Source of the DNA: Rhodospirillaceae bacterium
Lineage (GTDB): Bacteria; Pseudomonadota; Alphaproteobacteria; UBA828
Assembly (NCBI GenBank): GCA_002717225.1
Contig: PBDG01000032.1
Span: forward strand, 36,061 to 81,367
Direction: 5' to 3'
DNA length: 45,307 bases
The notes below the pieces were generated by a model that was not told where the DNA came from, ran no database searches, and saw nothing but the letters and a program-made list of their open reading frames with translations. Position 1 is the first letter of the stretch. Every line of letters starts with the position of its first letter. The translations under genes and the position numbers were made by a program. This document shows, piece after piece, positions 9,359-17,833 of the stretch.

Positions 9359-9390
9359 CTTAAAGCCACGTGCCATACCTCTTATATGGG
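9359..9390 (+). promoter_or_regulatory. Candidate sigma32 (RpoH) heat-shock promoter of lon
   Basis: CTTATATGGG at 9381-9390 matches the alphaproteobacterial heat-shock -10 pattern CYTATNTNNG at every position. An 18-base spacer separates it from CTTA at 9359-9362, one mismatch from the CTTG core. It lies about 37 bases ahead of the lon start and lon is a classic heat-shock gene, so position and gene fit. This is pattern matching by eye. Confidence 0.55.
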
Positions 9391-9426
9391 ACGGCGCAAA
9401 AACATAATGAGAGTTGAAGGAAGCCG

Positions 9427-11841
9427 ATGCAGCAAGCTATCGAACCTCAGAGCTACCCGGTGTTACCTTTGCGGGATATTGTGGTCTTTCCGCACATGAT
9501 TGTACCGCTTTTTGTCGGTCGCGAAAAATCCGTGCGGGCGCTTGAGGATGTTATGAAGGACGATAAGCAGATCCTTTTAGTTGCTCAGAAAAATGCCTCC
9601 CAGGATGACCCGACCACTGATGACATTCACAGCGTGGGAACCATCGGCACAGTTCTGCAGTTGCTTAAATTACCTGACGGTACTGTGAAAGTTCTTGTTG
9701 AGGGCGGCATGCGCGCGCGCGTCATTGAGTTTTTAGACAATGAGGAATTTTTTCAGGCGAAAGCCCAACATATTATGGGCGATGAAGGTGATGCCCAGGA
9801 AGTCGAGGCTATGTCCCGTTCGGTGCTCGCGCAGTTCGAGCAATATGTCAAGCTGAACAAGAAGGTACCGCCAGAAGTTCTCGCGTCAGTCAACCAGATA
9901 GAAGATCCATCAAAGCTTTGCGACACTATTGCTTCCCACCTATCGATAAAATTGGAAGAGAAGCAGGAACTCCTTGAAGTTGTCCCTCTTATCGAACGAA
10001 TGGAGCGTATTTGCGGTCTAATGGAAGGTGAGATTGGCGTTTTGCAGGTTGAAAAGAAAATTCGTAGCCGAGTTAAGCGCCAGATGGAGAAAACTCAGAG
10101 AGAGTATTATCTCAACGAACAGATGAAAGCGATCCAGAAGGAGCTTGGCGAAGGCGAAGATGGTCGCGACGAGGCGGCTGAGTACGAAGAGCGCATCAAA
10201 AACACCAAGCTTAATAAGGAGGCAAGGGAAAAGGCAGAATCGGAAATCAAGAAACTCCGAACCATGTCACCGATGTCGGCGGAAGCCACGGTGGTACGCA
10301 ACTATCTCGATTGGATTCTCAACATTCCATGGAAGAAACGCACTCGGATCAACAAGGACGTTAATCACGCAGAGAAGATTCTCAACGAGGATCACTACGC
10401 ACTGACGCTGGTTAAGGAACGCATCCTTGAATATCTCGCGGTGCAGCAGCGTACGAAGAAATTGAAGGGTCCAATCCTATGTCTGGTCGGTCCACCCGGT
10501 GTGGGTAAGACCTCTTTAGGAAAGTCGGTGGCTCGTGCTACCGGCCGGAATTTCGTGCGATTTTCGCTAGGGGGTGTTCGCGACGAAGCGGAAATTCGTG
10601 GTCATCGCCGGACTTATATTGGTTCGATGCCTGGTAAAATCATCCAATCGATGAAAAAGGCAAAATCTTCGAATCCACTGTTTCTGCTTGATGAAGTTGA
10701 CAAGATGGGCGCAGATTTTCGTGGCGACCCCTCTTCGGCACTTCTTGAGGTGCTTGACCCGGAACAGAATTCTACTTTTAACGATCACTACCTTGAGGTC
10801 GATTATGATCTCTCTGATGTTATGTTCATTACAACGGCTAATACCCTCCGCATGGCGCCTGCGCTGCTTGATCGCATGGAGATTATTCGCATACCGGGCT
10901 ACACCGAAGATGAAAAGGTCCAGATTGCGCGCCGTCACTTGATACCGAAACAGATGGGTGAGCACAGTCTTAAAAAGGACGAGTGGGCCATATCTGCTGA
11001 CGCGTTACTTGATTTGATACGCTATTATACCCGTGAAGCGGGCGTTAGGAATCTTGAGAGAGAAATTGCGCGTCTCACACGCAAGGCGACTCGTGAAATT
11101 GTTTCCAAGGGTGTCGAGCGTGTGCGTGTAACCAAGCGCAATCTTGAGAAATATGCTGGCGTCAAAAAATACCGTTACGGCGAAGCAGAACTGGAAGATC
11201 TGGTCGGTGTGACTACTGGTTTGGCATGGACAGAGGTGGGCGGCGAATTACTTAGTATTGAAGCAGTATTGTTGCCAGGTAAGGGCAAGGTCACATCAAC
11301 TGGCAAACTTGGCGATGTAATGCGCGAATCGGTACAAGCGGCGGAGAGCTATGTGAAGTCCCGCGCGGTCGAATTCGGCATTAAGCCAACGGTGTTCAGC
11401 AAGCGTGATATTCACGTTCACATACCCGAGGGAGCTACACCTAAGGACGGCCCTTCGGCGGGCGTTGCGATGGCGACCTCAATCATTTCGGTACTGACCG
11501 GGATTCCGATCAGCAAGAGCATCGCTATGACCGGCGAAATCACGTTGCGAGGACGTGTATTACCAATCGGCGGTTTGAAGGAAAAGTTGCTTGCCGCTCT
11601 TCGTGGCGGCTTGAAAACCGTTCTTATTCCGGGTGAAAACGAAAAAGACTTGGCGGAAATTCCCGACAATGTAAAAAAGCATCTGAACATTATCCCCGTA
11701 GAGACCGTAGACGAGGTTATCAAGCATGCACTTGTAAAGCCGGTCGTGGCAATTGAGTGGCATGAAGACGAGGAAATCGAAAAATCTGTCTCCGGTTCCT
11801 CCGATGATAAAGGCGATGTTGACGGAGTTATTACCCATTAA
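9427..11841 (+). CDS. lon: ATP-dependent protease La (LonA)
   Basis: Soluble AAA+ serine protease that degrades misfolded and regulatory proteins. At 804 residues it has full LonA layout: N-terminal substrate domain (about 8-205), coiled linker, AAA+ module with Walker A GPPGVGKT at 355-362 and Walker B FLLDEVDK, and C-terminal peptidase with the Ser677-Lys720 dyad (PKDGPSAG; GGLKEK). These numbers nearly match E. coli Ser679/Lys722. AAGGA lies just before the ATG. The gene is 122 bases after clpX with its own heat-shock-type promoter candidate, so it can probably be induced separately from clpPX. Confidence 0.98.
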   Translation: MQQAIEPQSYPVLPLRDIVVFPHMIVPLFVGREKSVRALEDVMKDDKQILLVAQKNASQDDPTTDDIHSVGTIGTVLQLLKLPDGTVKVLVEGGMRARVIEFLDNEEFFQAKAQHIMGDEGDAQEVEAMSRSVLAQFEQYVKLNKKVPPEVLASVNQIEDPSKLCDTIASHLSIKLEEKQELLEVVPLIERMERICGLMEGEIGVLQVEKKIRSRVKRQMEKTQREYYLNEQMKAIQKELGEGEDGRDEAAEYEERIKNTKLNKEAREKAESEIKKLRTMSPMSAEATVVRNYLDWILNIPWKKRTRINKDVNHAEKILNEDHYALTLVKERILEYLAVQQRTKKLKGPILCLVGPPGVGKTSLGKSVARATGRNFVRFSLGGVRDEAEIRGHRRTYIGSMPGKIIQSMKKAKSSNPLFLLDEVDKMGADFRGDPSSALLEVLDPEQNSTFNDHYLEVDYDLSDVMFITTANTLRMAPALLDRMEIIRIPGYTEDEKVQIARRHLIPKQMGEHSLKKDEWAISADALLDLIRYYTREAGVRNLEREIARLTRKATREIVSKGVERVRVTKRNLEKYAGVKKYRYGEAELEDLVGVTTGLAWTEVGGELLSIEAVLLPGKGKVTSTGKLGDVMRESVQAAESYVKSRAVEFGIKPTVFSKRDIHVHIPEGATPKDGPSAGVAMATSIISVLTGIPISKSIAMTGEITLRGRVLPIGGLKEKLLAALRGGLKTVLIPGENEKDLAEIPDNVKKHLNIIPVETVDEVIKHALVKPVVAIEWHEDEEIEKSVSGSSDDKGDVDGVITH

Positions 11842-11851
11842 ATAAGGGACG

Positions 11852-11871
11852 CGAGTCGCGGTCGCGACTCG
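11852..11871 (+). terminator. Perfect GC-rich hairpin after lon
   Basis: CGAGTCGCG at 11852-11860 and CGCGACTCG at 11863-11871 form a perfect inverted repeat ten bases after the lon stop. There is no T-run downstream on the plus strand (GATAAAACG follows), so it may act as an mRNA 3'-end stabiliser or a protein-binding palindrome rather than an intrinsic terminator. Confidence 0.45.
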
Positions 11872-11975
11872 ATAAAACGCCCAAATACCCATTTACAACC
11901 GACCCACTCACCCTGTTGAGCCTCCGCCATCCTCCTGTAATGCCCGGATTCTTTGAGGTTCGCGACGAAGTGGCG

Positions 11976-12005
11976 TTGACGATACAAAATTTTGCGCTCT
12001 ACACT
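11976..12005 (+). promoter_or_regulatory. Candidate sigma70 promoter of hupB
   Basis: TTGACG at 11976-11981 (five of six consensus bases) and TACACT at 12000-12005 (four of six) are separated by 18 bases and lie about 75 bases before the HU start. It is the best promoter-like match in the 238-base gap after lon. Confidence 0.5.
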
Positions 12006-12079
12006 CAACCGCGTTGTATGAGTGTTCGAAGAATCAAAGAGTTGAGCTATTTTTCCACGATTGATGATGGGGGCTGCGA

Positions 12080-12352
12080 GTGAACAAAAATGACCTGGTA
12101 AAATCCGTTGCTGACGCGACAGACATGTCAAATGCCGACGCCGCACGTGCGGTCGACGGGGTTTTTGACTCAATCACCAATTCCCTGAAGGGCGGCGAAG
12201 AAGTGCGTCTAGTGGGATTTGGGTCCTTTAGTGTTGTCAAGAGAAAGGCGACAACCGGTCGCAATCCGCGGACCGGCGAGGCCATCAATATTCCGGCTTC
12301 CAATCAGCCTAAATTCAAGGCCGGTAAGGCTCTAAAGGACGCTGTCAACTAG
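12080..12352 (+). CDS. hupB: DNA-binding protein HU
   Basis: Small histone-like nucleoid protein (90 residues) that dimerises and bends DNA without strong sequence preference. The signature GFGSFSVVKRKATTGRNPRT spans the start of the beta arm, and the RNPRTGE arm tip that intercalates DNA is intact. The start is a GTG at 12080: it yields MNKNDLV, the standard HU N-terminus, so the non-ATG start is secure. lon-hupB is the usual order in proteobacteria. A candidate promoter precedes the gene and a strong terminator follows, so it is likely a single-gene transcript. Confidence 0.97.
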   Translation: MNKNDLVKSVADATDMSNADAARAVDGVFDSITNSLKGGEEVRLVGFGSFSVVKRKATTGRNPRTGEAINIPASNQPKFKAGKALKDAVN

Positions 12353-12371
12353 AATCTGGTTGAGAGATAAA

Positions 12372-12417
12372 ACAGACGCCGGCTAATTCTTGGCCGGCGT
12401 CTGTAGTTTTATCTTTA
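12372..12417 (+). terminator. Strong intrinsic terminator after hupB
   Basis: ACAGACGCCGGC (12372-12383) pairs perfectly with GCCGGCGTCTGT (12393-12404) across a nine-base loop, followed by TAGTTTTATCTTT. It starts 19 bases after the HU stop codon and separates HU from the tRNA genes. Confidence 0.9.
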
Positions 12418-12501
12418 TAATACCGGCGCCAATATTATTTCTTCAAAAGAACCAACGCAAAATGCGGATTTGGTGCTATCTTGCCCACGGCTTCCGCACG
12501 G

Positions 12502-12577
12502 GGGCGATTAGCTCAGTTGGGAGAGCGTCTCGTTTACACCGAGAAGGTCGGCGGTTCGAACCCGTCATCGCCCACCA
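12502..12577 (+). tRNA. tRNA-Val (anticodon UAC)
   Basis: A 76-base cloverleaf. The acceptor GGGCGAT pairs with ATCGCCC (12567-12573), followed by A and encoded CCA. The anticodon stem TCTCG/CGAGA encloses TTTACAC, giving anticodon UAC. The T-arm contains GGTTCGAAC. Confidence 0.97.
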
Positions 12578-12690
12578 TAGCGGAACCGAAAAGATCTTGA
12601 TCTATGAGGCATTTGTCTTGACCGGGCTTGCACTCAGCATTAGTAGAAGCCACCCGGTTCGGAGCGTTTGTTAGCAATTCTCCGCGTATT

Positions 12691-12733
12691 GGGGGCTAGC
12701 TCAGTTTGATTAGAGTGCTAGCCTGTCACGCCC
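12691..12733 (+). pseudogene. Truncated tRNA-Asp relic
   Basis: This stretch aligns with the first 43-44 bases of the intact tRNA-Asp at 12981, sharing GGGGG, TAGCTCAGTTTG, TTAGAG and CCTGTCACGCC, and stops matching just after the anticodon loop. Relative to the intact gene it has one deleted base near the acceptor/D-arm junction and four internal substitutions, all G-to-A or C-to-T. The anticodon stem can no longer pair and there is no T-arm or 3' acceptor strand, so it cannot be functional. Confidence 0.85.
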
Positions 12734-12862
12734 AAAGAAATGGCTTCCAGCCTCAAAACCTAGACTTTTGGGTGTTTTTCACCCAAGCAGTTTCAATGGC
12801 TTAAGACCCAGAGTCTGGGATTATTTTGACCAAGGTGAAATCGGAACAAATAATGAAGAAAA

Positions 12863-12906
12863 ATCTAGAATTTAGTCTAGAAACAGTCTAGGAGCAGTCA
12901 TTTAAC
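12863..12906 (+). repeat. Degenerate 11-base tandem repeat
   Basis: Successive units AATCTAGAATTT, AGTCTAGAAAC, AGTCTAGGAGC and AGTCATTTAAC repeat with a period of about 11 bases, near one helical turn, and end directly at the TTGACC box upstream of tRNA-Asp. The AGTCTAG core is exact in two units and nearly so in a third. It could be a phased protein-binding site or chance low-complexity sequence. Confidence 0.5.
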
Positions 12907-12980
12907 TTGACCGATAACATGGTGTGCATTAAGACAAAACGCCCGGTTATCTGGGACTTTTTGAAGGTTTCTTGAGATCT

Positions 12981-13058
<78 letters not shown>

Positions 13059-13183
13059 CCCAATTGGGTTTTTGGCATCAGTTGCTGGAAGGTCTATTAG
13101 CCATGGTTGATGCCGTTAGTTTCTGTGCGTTTTCATCGAGGGTATGAAGGTGAAGTGAAGAATATGGATGGTGATACCTCCTC

Positions 13184-13558
13184 ATGATCGCGTCTCAAGC
13201 GTTTCTGCTCGAATATCTGCCGATATTGATTTTCTTGGGTATTGCCGCAGTGATCGCTATTGGCGCCGTGGTGGCCTCATACATCGCAGCCCCGCAAAAC
13301 CCAGATCCGGACAAGGTGTCGGCCTATGAGTGCGGCTTTGATGCATTCGACGATGCCCGTGGGCGGTTTGATGTTAGGTTCTATCTTGTTGCCATCCTAT
13401 TTATCATTTTCGATCTGGAAGTGGCTTTCCTCTTCCCCTGGGCGGTTTCCTTTGGCGAAATCGGTCTTTACGGCTTTTGGTCGATGATGGTTTTCCTGGG
13501 TATCCTGACCATCGGATTTGTATACGAATGGAAAAAAGGGGCCTTGGAATGGGATTGA
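13184..13558 (+). CDS. nuoA: NADH-quinone oxidoreductase subunit A
   Basis: Small membrane subunit of complex I (124 residues) at the junction between the peripheral arm and the membrane arm. Three hydrophobic segments are visible (about 10-32, 66-86, 93-113). The loop between the first two carries the conserved SAYECGFD, with its quinone-site cysteine, and the second helix [12 protein letters not shown] with the conserved acidic pair. The ribosome binding site is weak. It opens the 14-gene nuo operon, 125 bases after tRNA-Asp, and its 3' end overlaps nuoB by ten bases. Confidence 0.96.
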   Translation: MIASQAFLLEYLPILIFLGIAAVIAIGAVVASYIAAPQNPDPDKVSAYECGFDAFDDARGRFDVRFYLVAILFIIFDLEVAFLFPWAVSFGEIGLYGFWSMMVFLGILTIGFVYEWKKGALEWD

Positions 13559-14106
13559 GCAACAACAATGTGTCGAATACATCTAGCGCGCCGATACCAC
13601 GCGGCGAAGCCCAAAACGCGGAGCTTAAGGTAGTCACAGATCAATTGGGCGATAAAGGTTTCGTCGTTGCTAAACTTGATCGGCTGATCAATTGGGCGCG
13701 AACGGGGTCCCTCTGGCCGATGAGTTTCGGCCTTGCTTGTTGTGGCGTCGAGTTTATGCAGGTGATTGCTGCTCGGTACGATATCGACCGTTTGGGCATG
13801 GTCCCGCGTGCTAGCCCTCGCCAGTCCGACGTGATGATTGTTGCAGGAACATTGTGCAACAAGATGGCGCCGGCTTTTCGTAAAGTCTATGACCAGATGC
13901 CTGAGCCGCGTTATGTAATTTCCATGGGTAGCTGCGCCAATGGCGGTGGCTATTACCATTATTCTTATTCCGTTGTGCGCGGGTGTGACCGGGTGGTACC
14001 GGTCGATGTATATGTGCCGGGCTGTCCGCCTACCGCAGAAGCTCTACTTTATGGCATCATGCAGCTTCAGCGTAAGATTCGGCGCACCGGAACGATTGCG
14101 CGATAG
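13549..14106 (+). CDS. nuoB: NADH-quinone oxidoreductase subunit B
   Basis: Carries the terminal iron-sulfur cluster N2 that reduces quinone. The four cluster ligands are the tandem Cys64-Cys65 (ACCGVEFM), Cys129 (GSCANGGG) and Cys159 (PGCPPT). I use the ATG at 13549, giving 185 residues starting MGLSNN: AAGGGG lies just upstream and the start overlaps the end of nuoA, implying translational coupling. The frame is open further upstream, but that would add residues encoded across nuoA that are foreign to the family. Confidence 0.97.
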   Translation: MGLSNNNVSNTSSAPIPRGEAQNAELKVVTDQLGDKGFVVAKLDRLINWARTGSLWPMSFGLACCGVEFMQVIAARYDIDRLGMVPRASPRQSDVMIVAGTLCNKMAPAFRKVYDQMPEPRYVISMGSCANGGGYYHYSYSVVRGCDRVVPVDVYVPGCPPTAEALLYGIMQLQRKIRRTGTIAR

Positions 14107-14126
14107 AGCGGGCAAACAGTAGGACC

Positions 14127-14756
14127 ATGGATCAACAGGCGCTGACAGAAATCGCTCGGCATCTTGACTCCGCGTTAGGCGACTATATTCAGTCACCGGA
14201 AGTCTTACATGGCGAACTGACTGTTCGGGCGCCTGTCGAATCTCTCGAGCGTGTTATCAAATTCTTGCGCGACGATAGCTCTTGCCGCTTCGAGATGCTG
14301 ATTGATATCTGCGGCGTCGATTATCCAGAGCGCAGCACTAGATTCGAAGTGGTCTATCACCTGCTCAGTGTTAGCAATAATCTGCGCATCCGGCTTAAGG
14401 TTGCCGTGGATGAAGAGGGTGCTGTGCCTTCGATGACTGCATTATTCAACACCGCGGGTTGGTTCGAACGGGAAGTTTGGGATTTATACGGCATTTATTT
14501 TACCAACCATCCTGATTTGCGCCGGCTTCTCACGGATTATGGATTCGAGGGTCACCCGCTGCGCAAGGACTTTCCGCTGACGGGCTATGTCGAATTGCGC
14601 TATGACGATGAGCAGAAGCGCGTCGTCTACGAGCCAGTGAAACTGACTCAGGATTTTCGTAGCTTCGATTTCATGAGTCCATGGGAAGGGGCTGAATATA
14701 TCCTGCCCGGGGATGAAAAGGCGGAAGACGCGGGACGCAAGGGCGAGGGCTCGTGA
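14127..14756 (+). CDS. nuoC: NADH-quinone oxidoreductase subunit C
   Basis: The 30-kDa peripheral-arm subunit of complex I (209 residues), separate from NuoD rather than fused as in E. coli. The family signature ERE-WDLYGI appears at about residues 113-121 ([13 protein letters not shown]), followed by [25 protein letters not shown] precedes the ATG. The stop overlaps the GTG start of nuoD by four bases, indicating coupled translation. It has no cofactor of its own; it helps seat NuoB and NuoD. Confidence 0.97.
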   Translation: MDQQALTEIARHLDSALGDYIQSPEVLHGELTVRAPVESLERVIKFLRDDSSCRFEMLIDICGVDYPERSTRFEVVYHLLSVSNNLRIRLKVAVDEEGAVPSMTALFNTAGWFEREVWDLYGIYFTNHPDLRRLLTDYGFEGHPLRKDFPLTGYVELRYDDEQKRVVYEPVKLTQDFRSFDFMSPWEGAEYILPGDEKAEDAGRKGEGS

Positions 14757-15931
14757 GCGAACACCGCATAAAGAATTTAACCATCAATTTTGGCCCGCAG
14801 CACCCTGCAGCTCATGGCGTACTTCGCCTAGTGCTGGAAATGGATGGTGAAGTAGTTGAACGCGCTGATCCTCATATTGGTCTTCTACATCGCGGCACGG
14901 AAAAACTGATCGAGCATAAGACTTATCTCCAAGCGGTACCTTATTTTGACCGGCTCGATTATGTAGCACCGATGAATCAAGAGCATGCTTTTGCGCTGGC
15001 AGTGGAACGTCTCCTCGAGATCGAAGTGCCAGAGCGAGCGCAGTATATTCGAGTGCTTTATAGCGAGATTGGCCGAATCACCAATCACCTGCTCAACATT
15101 ACCACCATGATACTGGATGTCGGTGCTTTTACGCCTTTTTTCTGGGCGTTCGAAGAGCGCGAGATATTGATGGAGTTCTATGAGCGCGCGTCAGGTGCGC
15201 GGATGCATGCCGCCTATTTCCGTCCTGGTGGGGTAGCTAGTGATTTGCCGCCGGATTTGCTTGGCGACATCGCTACGTGGAATAAGCGTTTCCCCAAGAT
15301 CATCGACGATATCGAAAGTCTGATTACTGATAACCGTATCTTCAAGCAGCGCACCGTAGACATTGGCCCTACTACGCCGGCAGAAGCGTTTGATTGGGGC
15401 TTTACCGGCCCGATGTTGCGCGCCTCTGGCGTTGCCTGGGATCTTCGTCGCAATCAACCCTATGAGGTCTATAACGATCTCGAATTTTCGGTTCCGGTTG
15501 GAACCAACGGAGATTGTTACGAGCGCTATCTGGTGCGTATGGCGGAGATGCGCGAAAGCGTGAAGATCATAGACCAGTGTCTTGCCAGCATGCCAGAGGG
15601 CCCGATCAAGGTGATCGATAATAAAATCAGCCCTCCGAGCCGAAGCCAGATGAAAAATTCGATGGAGGCACTCATCCATCACTTCAAACTTTATACGGAG
15701 GGTTATCACGTACCGGCTGGGGAAACCTATGCTGCAGTTGAAGCGCCGAAAGGAGAGTTTGGCGTTTATCTTATTTCCGACGGCAGCAACAAGCCGTATC
15801 GCTGCAAGATCCGAGCGCCGGGATTTGCTCACCTCCAGGCGCTTGATTATGTCAGCCGTGGCCACATGTTGGCGGATGCGGTTGCCAACCTTGCAAGCAT
15901 GGATATTGTTTTCGGGGAGATCGACCGGTGA
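14753..15931 (+). CDS. nuoD: NADH-quinone oxidoreductase subunit D
   Basis: The 49-kDa subunit that, with NuoB, forms the quinone-binding pocket; related to the large subunit of NiFe hydrogenases but lacking its metal-site cysteines. The 392-residue length is typical. [14 protein letters not shown] near residue 13 contains the conserved quinone-site His, and [11 protein letters not shown] follows near 43. The GTG start at 14753 is set by the four-base overlap with nuoC and an upstream AAGGGCGAGG. The 3' end overlaps the nuoE start by four bases. Confidence 0.97.
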   Translation: MSEHRIKNLTINFGPQHPAAHGVLRLVLEMDGEVVERADPHIGLLHRGTEKLIEHKTYLQAVPYFDRLDYVAPMNQEHAFALAVERLLEIEVPERAQYIRVLYSEIGRITNHLLNITTMILDVGAFTPFFWAFEEREILMEFYERASGARMHAAYFRPGGVASDLPPDLLGDIATWNKRFPKIIDDIESLITDNRIFKQRTVDIGPTTPAEAFDWGFTGPMLRASGVAWDLRRNQPYEVYNDLEFSVPVGTNGDCYERYLVRMAEMRESVKIIDQCLASMPEGPIKVIDNKISPPSRSQMKNSMEALIHHFKLYTEGYHVPAGETYAAVEAPKGEFGVYLISDGSNKPYRCKIRAPGFAHLQALDYVSRGHMLADAVANLASMDIVFGEIDR

Positions 15932-16518
15932 CAACGCCCGAAACGAAATTCAAATTCACACCGGATTATCTTGAACGCGCTAAAGCGCATATTGCGAAAT
16001 ATCCGGATGGCCGTCAGGCCAGCGCGGTCATGCCACTCCTTGATCTCGCTCAACGTCAGAACGGCGGTTGGATCTCTCGTGAGGCAATGGCCTACATCGC
16101 CGAAATGCTGGAAATGGCGGAAATTCGCGTCTATGAGGTCGCGACTTTCTACACAATGTACAATCTGGAACCAGTTGGAAAATATCTTGTCCAGCTCTGC
16201 CGCACCACACCATGTTGGTTGCGTGGTGCGAACGATCTGCTCTCGGTTTGCAAGGAAGAGCTTGGTGTCGGAACCGGCGAGACCACCGAAGACGGTCTAT
16301 TTACCTTGATCGAAGTGGAATGCCTCGGTGCCTGCGTGAACGCGCCCATGGTGCAGATCAACGATGATTATTTTGAGGACCTCACTGCCGCCCAAATGAG
16401 AGAGATTCTTTCCATGCTGCGGCGTGGCGAGAAGCCGTCTCCCGGTCCGCAAAATGGTCGCCAGAGCTCTGCGCCAGGCACCGGAATGACAACTCTTCTA
16501 GACGGTGGAGCCGGATAA
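15928..16518 (+). CDS. nuoE: NADH-quinone oxidoreductase subunit E
   Basis: Thioredoxin-fold subunit of the NADH dehydrogenase module holding the [2Fe-2S] cluster N1a. Ligands are Cys91 and Cys96 (LCRTTPCW) and Cys132 and Cys136 ([10 protein letters not shown]). It begins at a GTG overlapping the nuoD stop and has 196 residues, slightly longer than E. coli's 166 owing to a polar C-terminal extension from about residue 170. The stop TAA shares one base with the nuoF ATG. Confidence 0.96.
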   Translation: MTTPETKFKFTPDYLERAKAHIAKYPDGRQASAVMPLLDLAQRQNGGWISREAMAYIAEMLEMAEIRVYEVATFYTMYNLEPVGKYLVQLCRTTPCWLRGANDLLSVCKEELGVGTGETTEDGLFTLIEVECLGACVNAPMVQINDDYFEDLTAAQMREILSMLRRGEKPSPGPQNGRQSSAPGTGMTTLLDGGAG

Positions 16519-17822
16519 TGCTGAAAGATTCGGACCGTATATTTACTAATCTCTATGGCGTTCACGATAGTGGCCTTGTTGCATCGCGTACGCGTGGGGC
16601 TTGGGATGGTACAGCCGGGTTAATAGAGAAGGGACACGATTGGATCGTCGAACAGATCAAGGAATCTGGCTTGCGTGGTCGCGGTGGCGCCGGCTTCCCG
16701 ACCGGGTTGAAATTCTCTTTCATGCCCAAGGAACCGGATCCCCGCCGTCCGCAATATCTCATCGTCAACGCCGATGAATCTGAGCCCGGCACATGCAAGG
16801 ACCGGGATATTATGCGGCATGATCCGCAAATTCTGATCGAGGGCTGCTTGGTTTCCGCCTTTGCCATGCGCGCACACGTGGCTTACATCTATATTCGGGG
16901 TGAGTTCTACCGTGAGGCTGAAGTGCTGCAGGAGGCGATCAATGAGTCCTATGAAGCGGGGCTGATTGGCAAAAACGCTGCCGGGTCGGGCTGGGATTTC
17001 GATCTTTATCTTCATCGTGGCGCTGGTGCTTATATTTGCGGTGAGGAAACTGGCCTGCTGGAAAGCCTCGAGGGCAAACCGGGCCGGCCACGTCTCAAAC
17101 CGCCATTCCCGGCGGGTGCCGGGCTTTATGGTTGCCCGTCGACCGTCAATAATGTCGAGACGATTGCCATCGTACCGACGATTCTTCGGCGAGGTGCTAA
17201 TTGGTTTAACGGTCTTGGGCGCCCGAAAAATACCGGCACTAAACTGTTCTGTATTTCTGGGCATGTGAATCACCCCTGCAATGTCGAAGAGGAAATGGGC
17301 ATTCCGCTGCGCGAACTGATCGATAAGCATGCAGGAGGTGTGCGAGGCGGCTGGGACAATCTCCTTGCGGTGATCCCCGGTGGCTCCTCGGTCCCGCTAT
17401 TGCCGAAATCAATTTGCGATACTGTGCTGATGGATTTCGATTCTCTCAACGCAGAGAAGTCGGGACTTGGCACGGCGGCGGTGATTGTCATGGATCAATC
17501 GACCGATGTGGTCGAAGCTATCTCAAGGCTGTCGCATTTTTACATGCATGAGAGCTGCGGTCAGTGCACACCCTGCCGCGAAGGTACTGGCTGGGTATTT
17601 CGAATGATGCAGCGCCTCATAAAGGGCGATGCCTCTATCGAGGATATTGACTTGTTATGGAATGTAGTAGGCCAGATCGAGGGACACACGATTTGCGCCT
17701 TGGGCGATGCGGCGGCATGGCCGGTGCAGGGACTAATTCGCCATTTTCGTCCCGAGTTGGAACAACGCATCCTGGCGCGTCAGGGTATCCCTGAGGATGC
17801 CAATGCGCCTCGTGCGGCATGA
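16518..17822 (+). CDS. nuoF: NADH-quinone oxidoreductase subunit F
   Basis: NADH-oxidising subunit (434 residues) carrying FMN and cluster N3. The glycine-rich [10 protein letters not shown] near residue 54 and [19 protein letters not shown] near 168 form the FMN/NADH site. The [4Fe-4S] ligands are Cys347, Cys350 and Cys353 ([11 protein letters not shown]) plus Cys393 (TICALGD). The ATG overlaps the last base of nuoE, so the two are coupled. NuoE, NuoF and NuoG are encoded without interruption and form the electron-input module. Confidence 0.97.
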   Translation: MLKDSDRIFTNLYGVHDSGLVASRTRGAWDGTAGLIEKGHDWIVEQIKESGLRGRGGAGFPTGLKFSFMPKEPDPRRPQYLIVNADESEPGTCKDRDIMRHDPQILIEGCLVSAFAMRAHVAYIYIRGEFYREAEVLQEAINESYEAGLIGKNAAGSGWDFDLYLHRGAGAYICGEETGLLESLEGKPGRPRLKPPFPAGAGLYGCPSTVNNVETIAIVPTILRRGANWFNGLGRPKNTGTKLFCISGHVNHPCNVEEEMGIPLRELIDKHAGGVRGGWDNLLAVIPGGSSVPLLPKSICDTVLMDFDSLNAEKSGLGTAAVIVMDQSTDVVEAISRLSHFYMHESCGQCTPCREGTGWVFRMMQRLIKGDASIEDIDLLWNVVGQIEGHTICALGDAAAWPVQGLIRHFRPELEQRILARQGIPEDANAPRAA

Positions 17823-17833
17823 GGTAATAAGCG

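Larger units (their letters stand above)
12578..12980. other. 403-base gap between tRNA-Val and tRNA-Asp
   Basis: No protein gene seen. It holds an imperfect ACCGGG/CCCGGT hairpin near 12619-12656, the tRNA-Asp relic at 12691-12733, a TGGGTG/CACCCA hairpin near 12768-12784, a degenerate 11-base tandem repeat at 12863-12906, and a TTGACC box at 12907-12912 that could be the -35 element for the tRNA-Asp gene (the -10, TAAGAC at 12930-12935, is poor). Confidence 0.5.

Noticed and set aside
13468-13959. Open minus-strand frame of 163 codons
   Set aside because: Antisense to nuoB, whose four cluster cysteines fix the true coding strand.
15191-15934. Long open frame on the minus strand (247 codons)
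   Set aside because: It lies entirely antisense to nuoD, has no family resemblance, and is a by-product of nuoD codon use.
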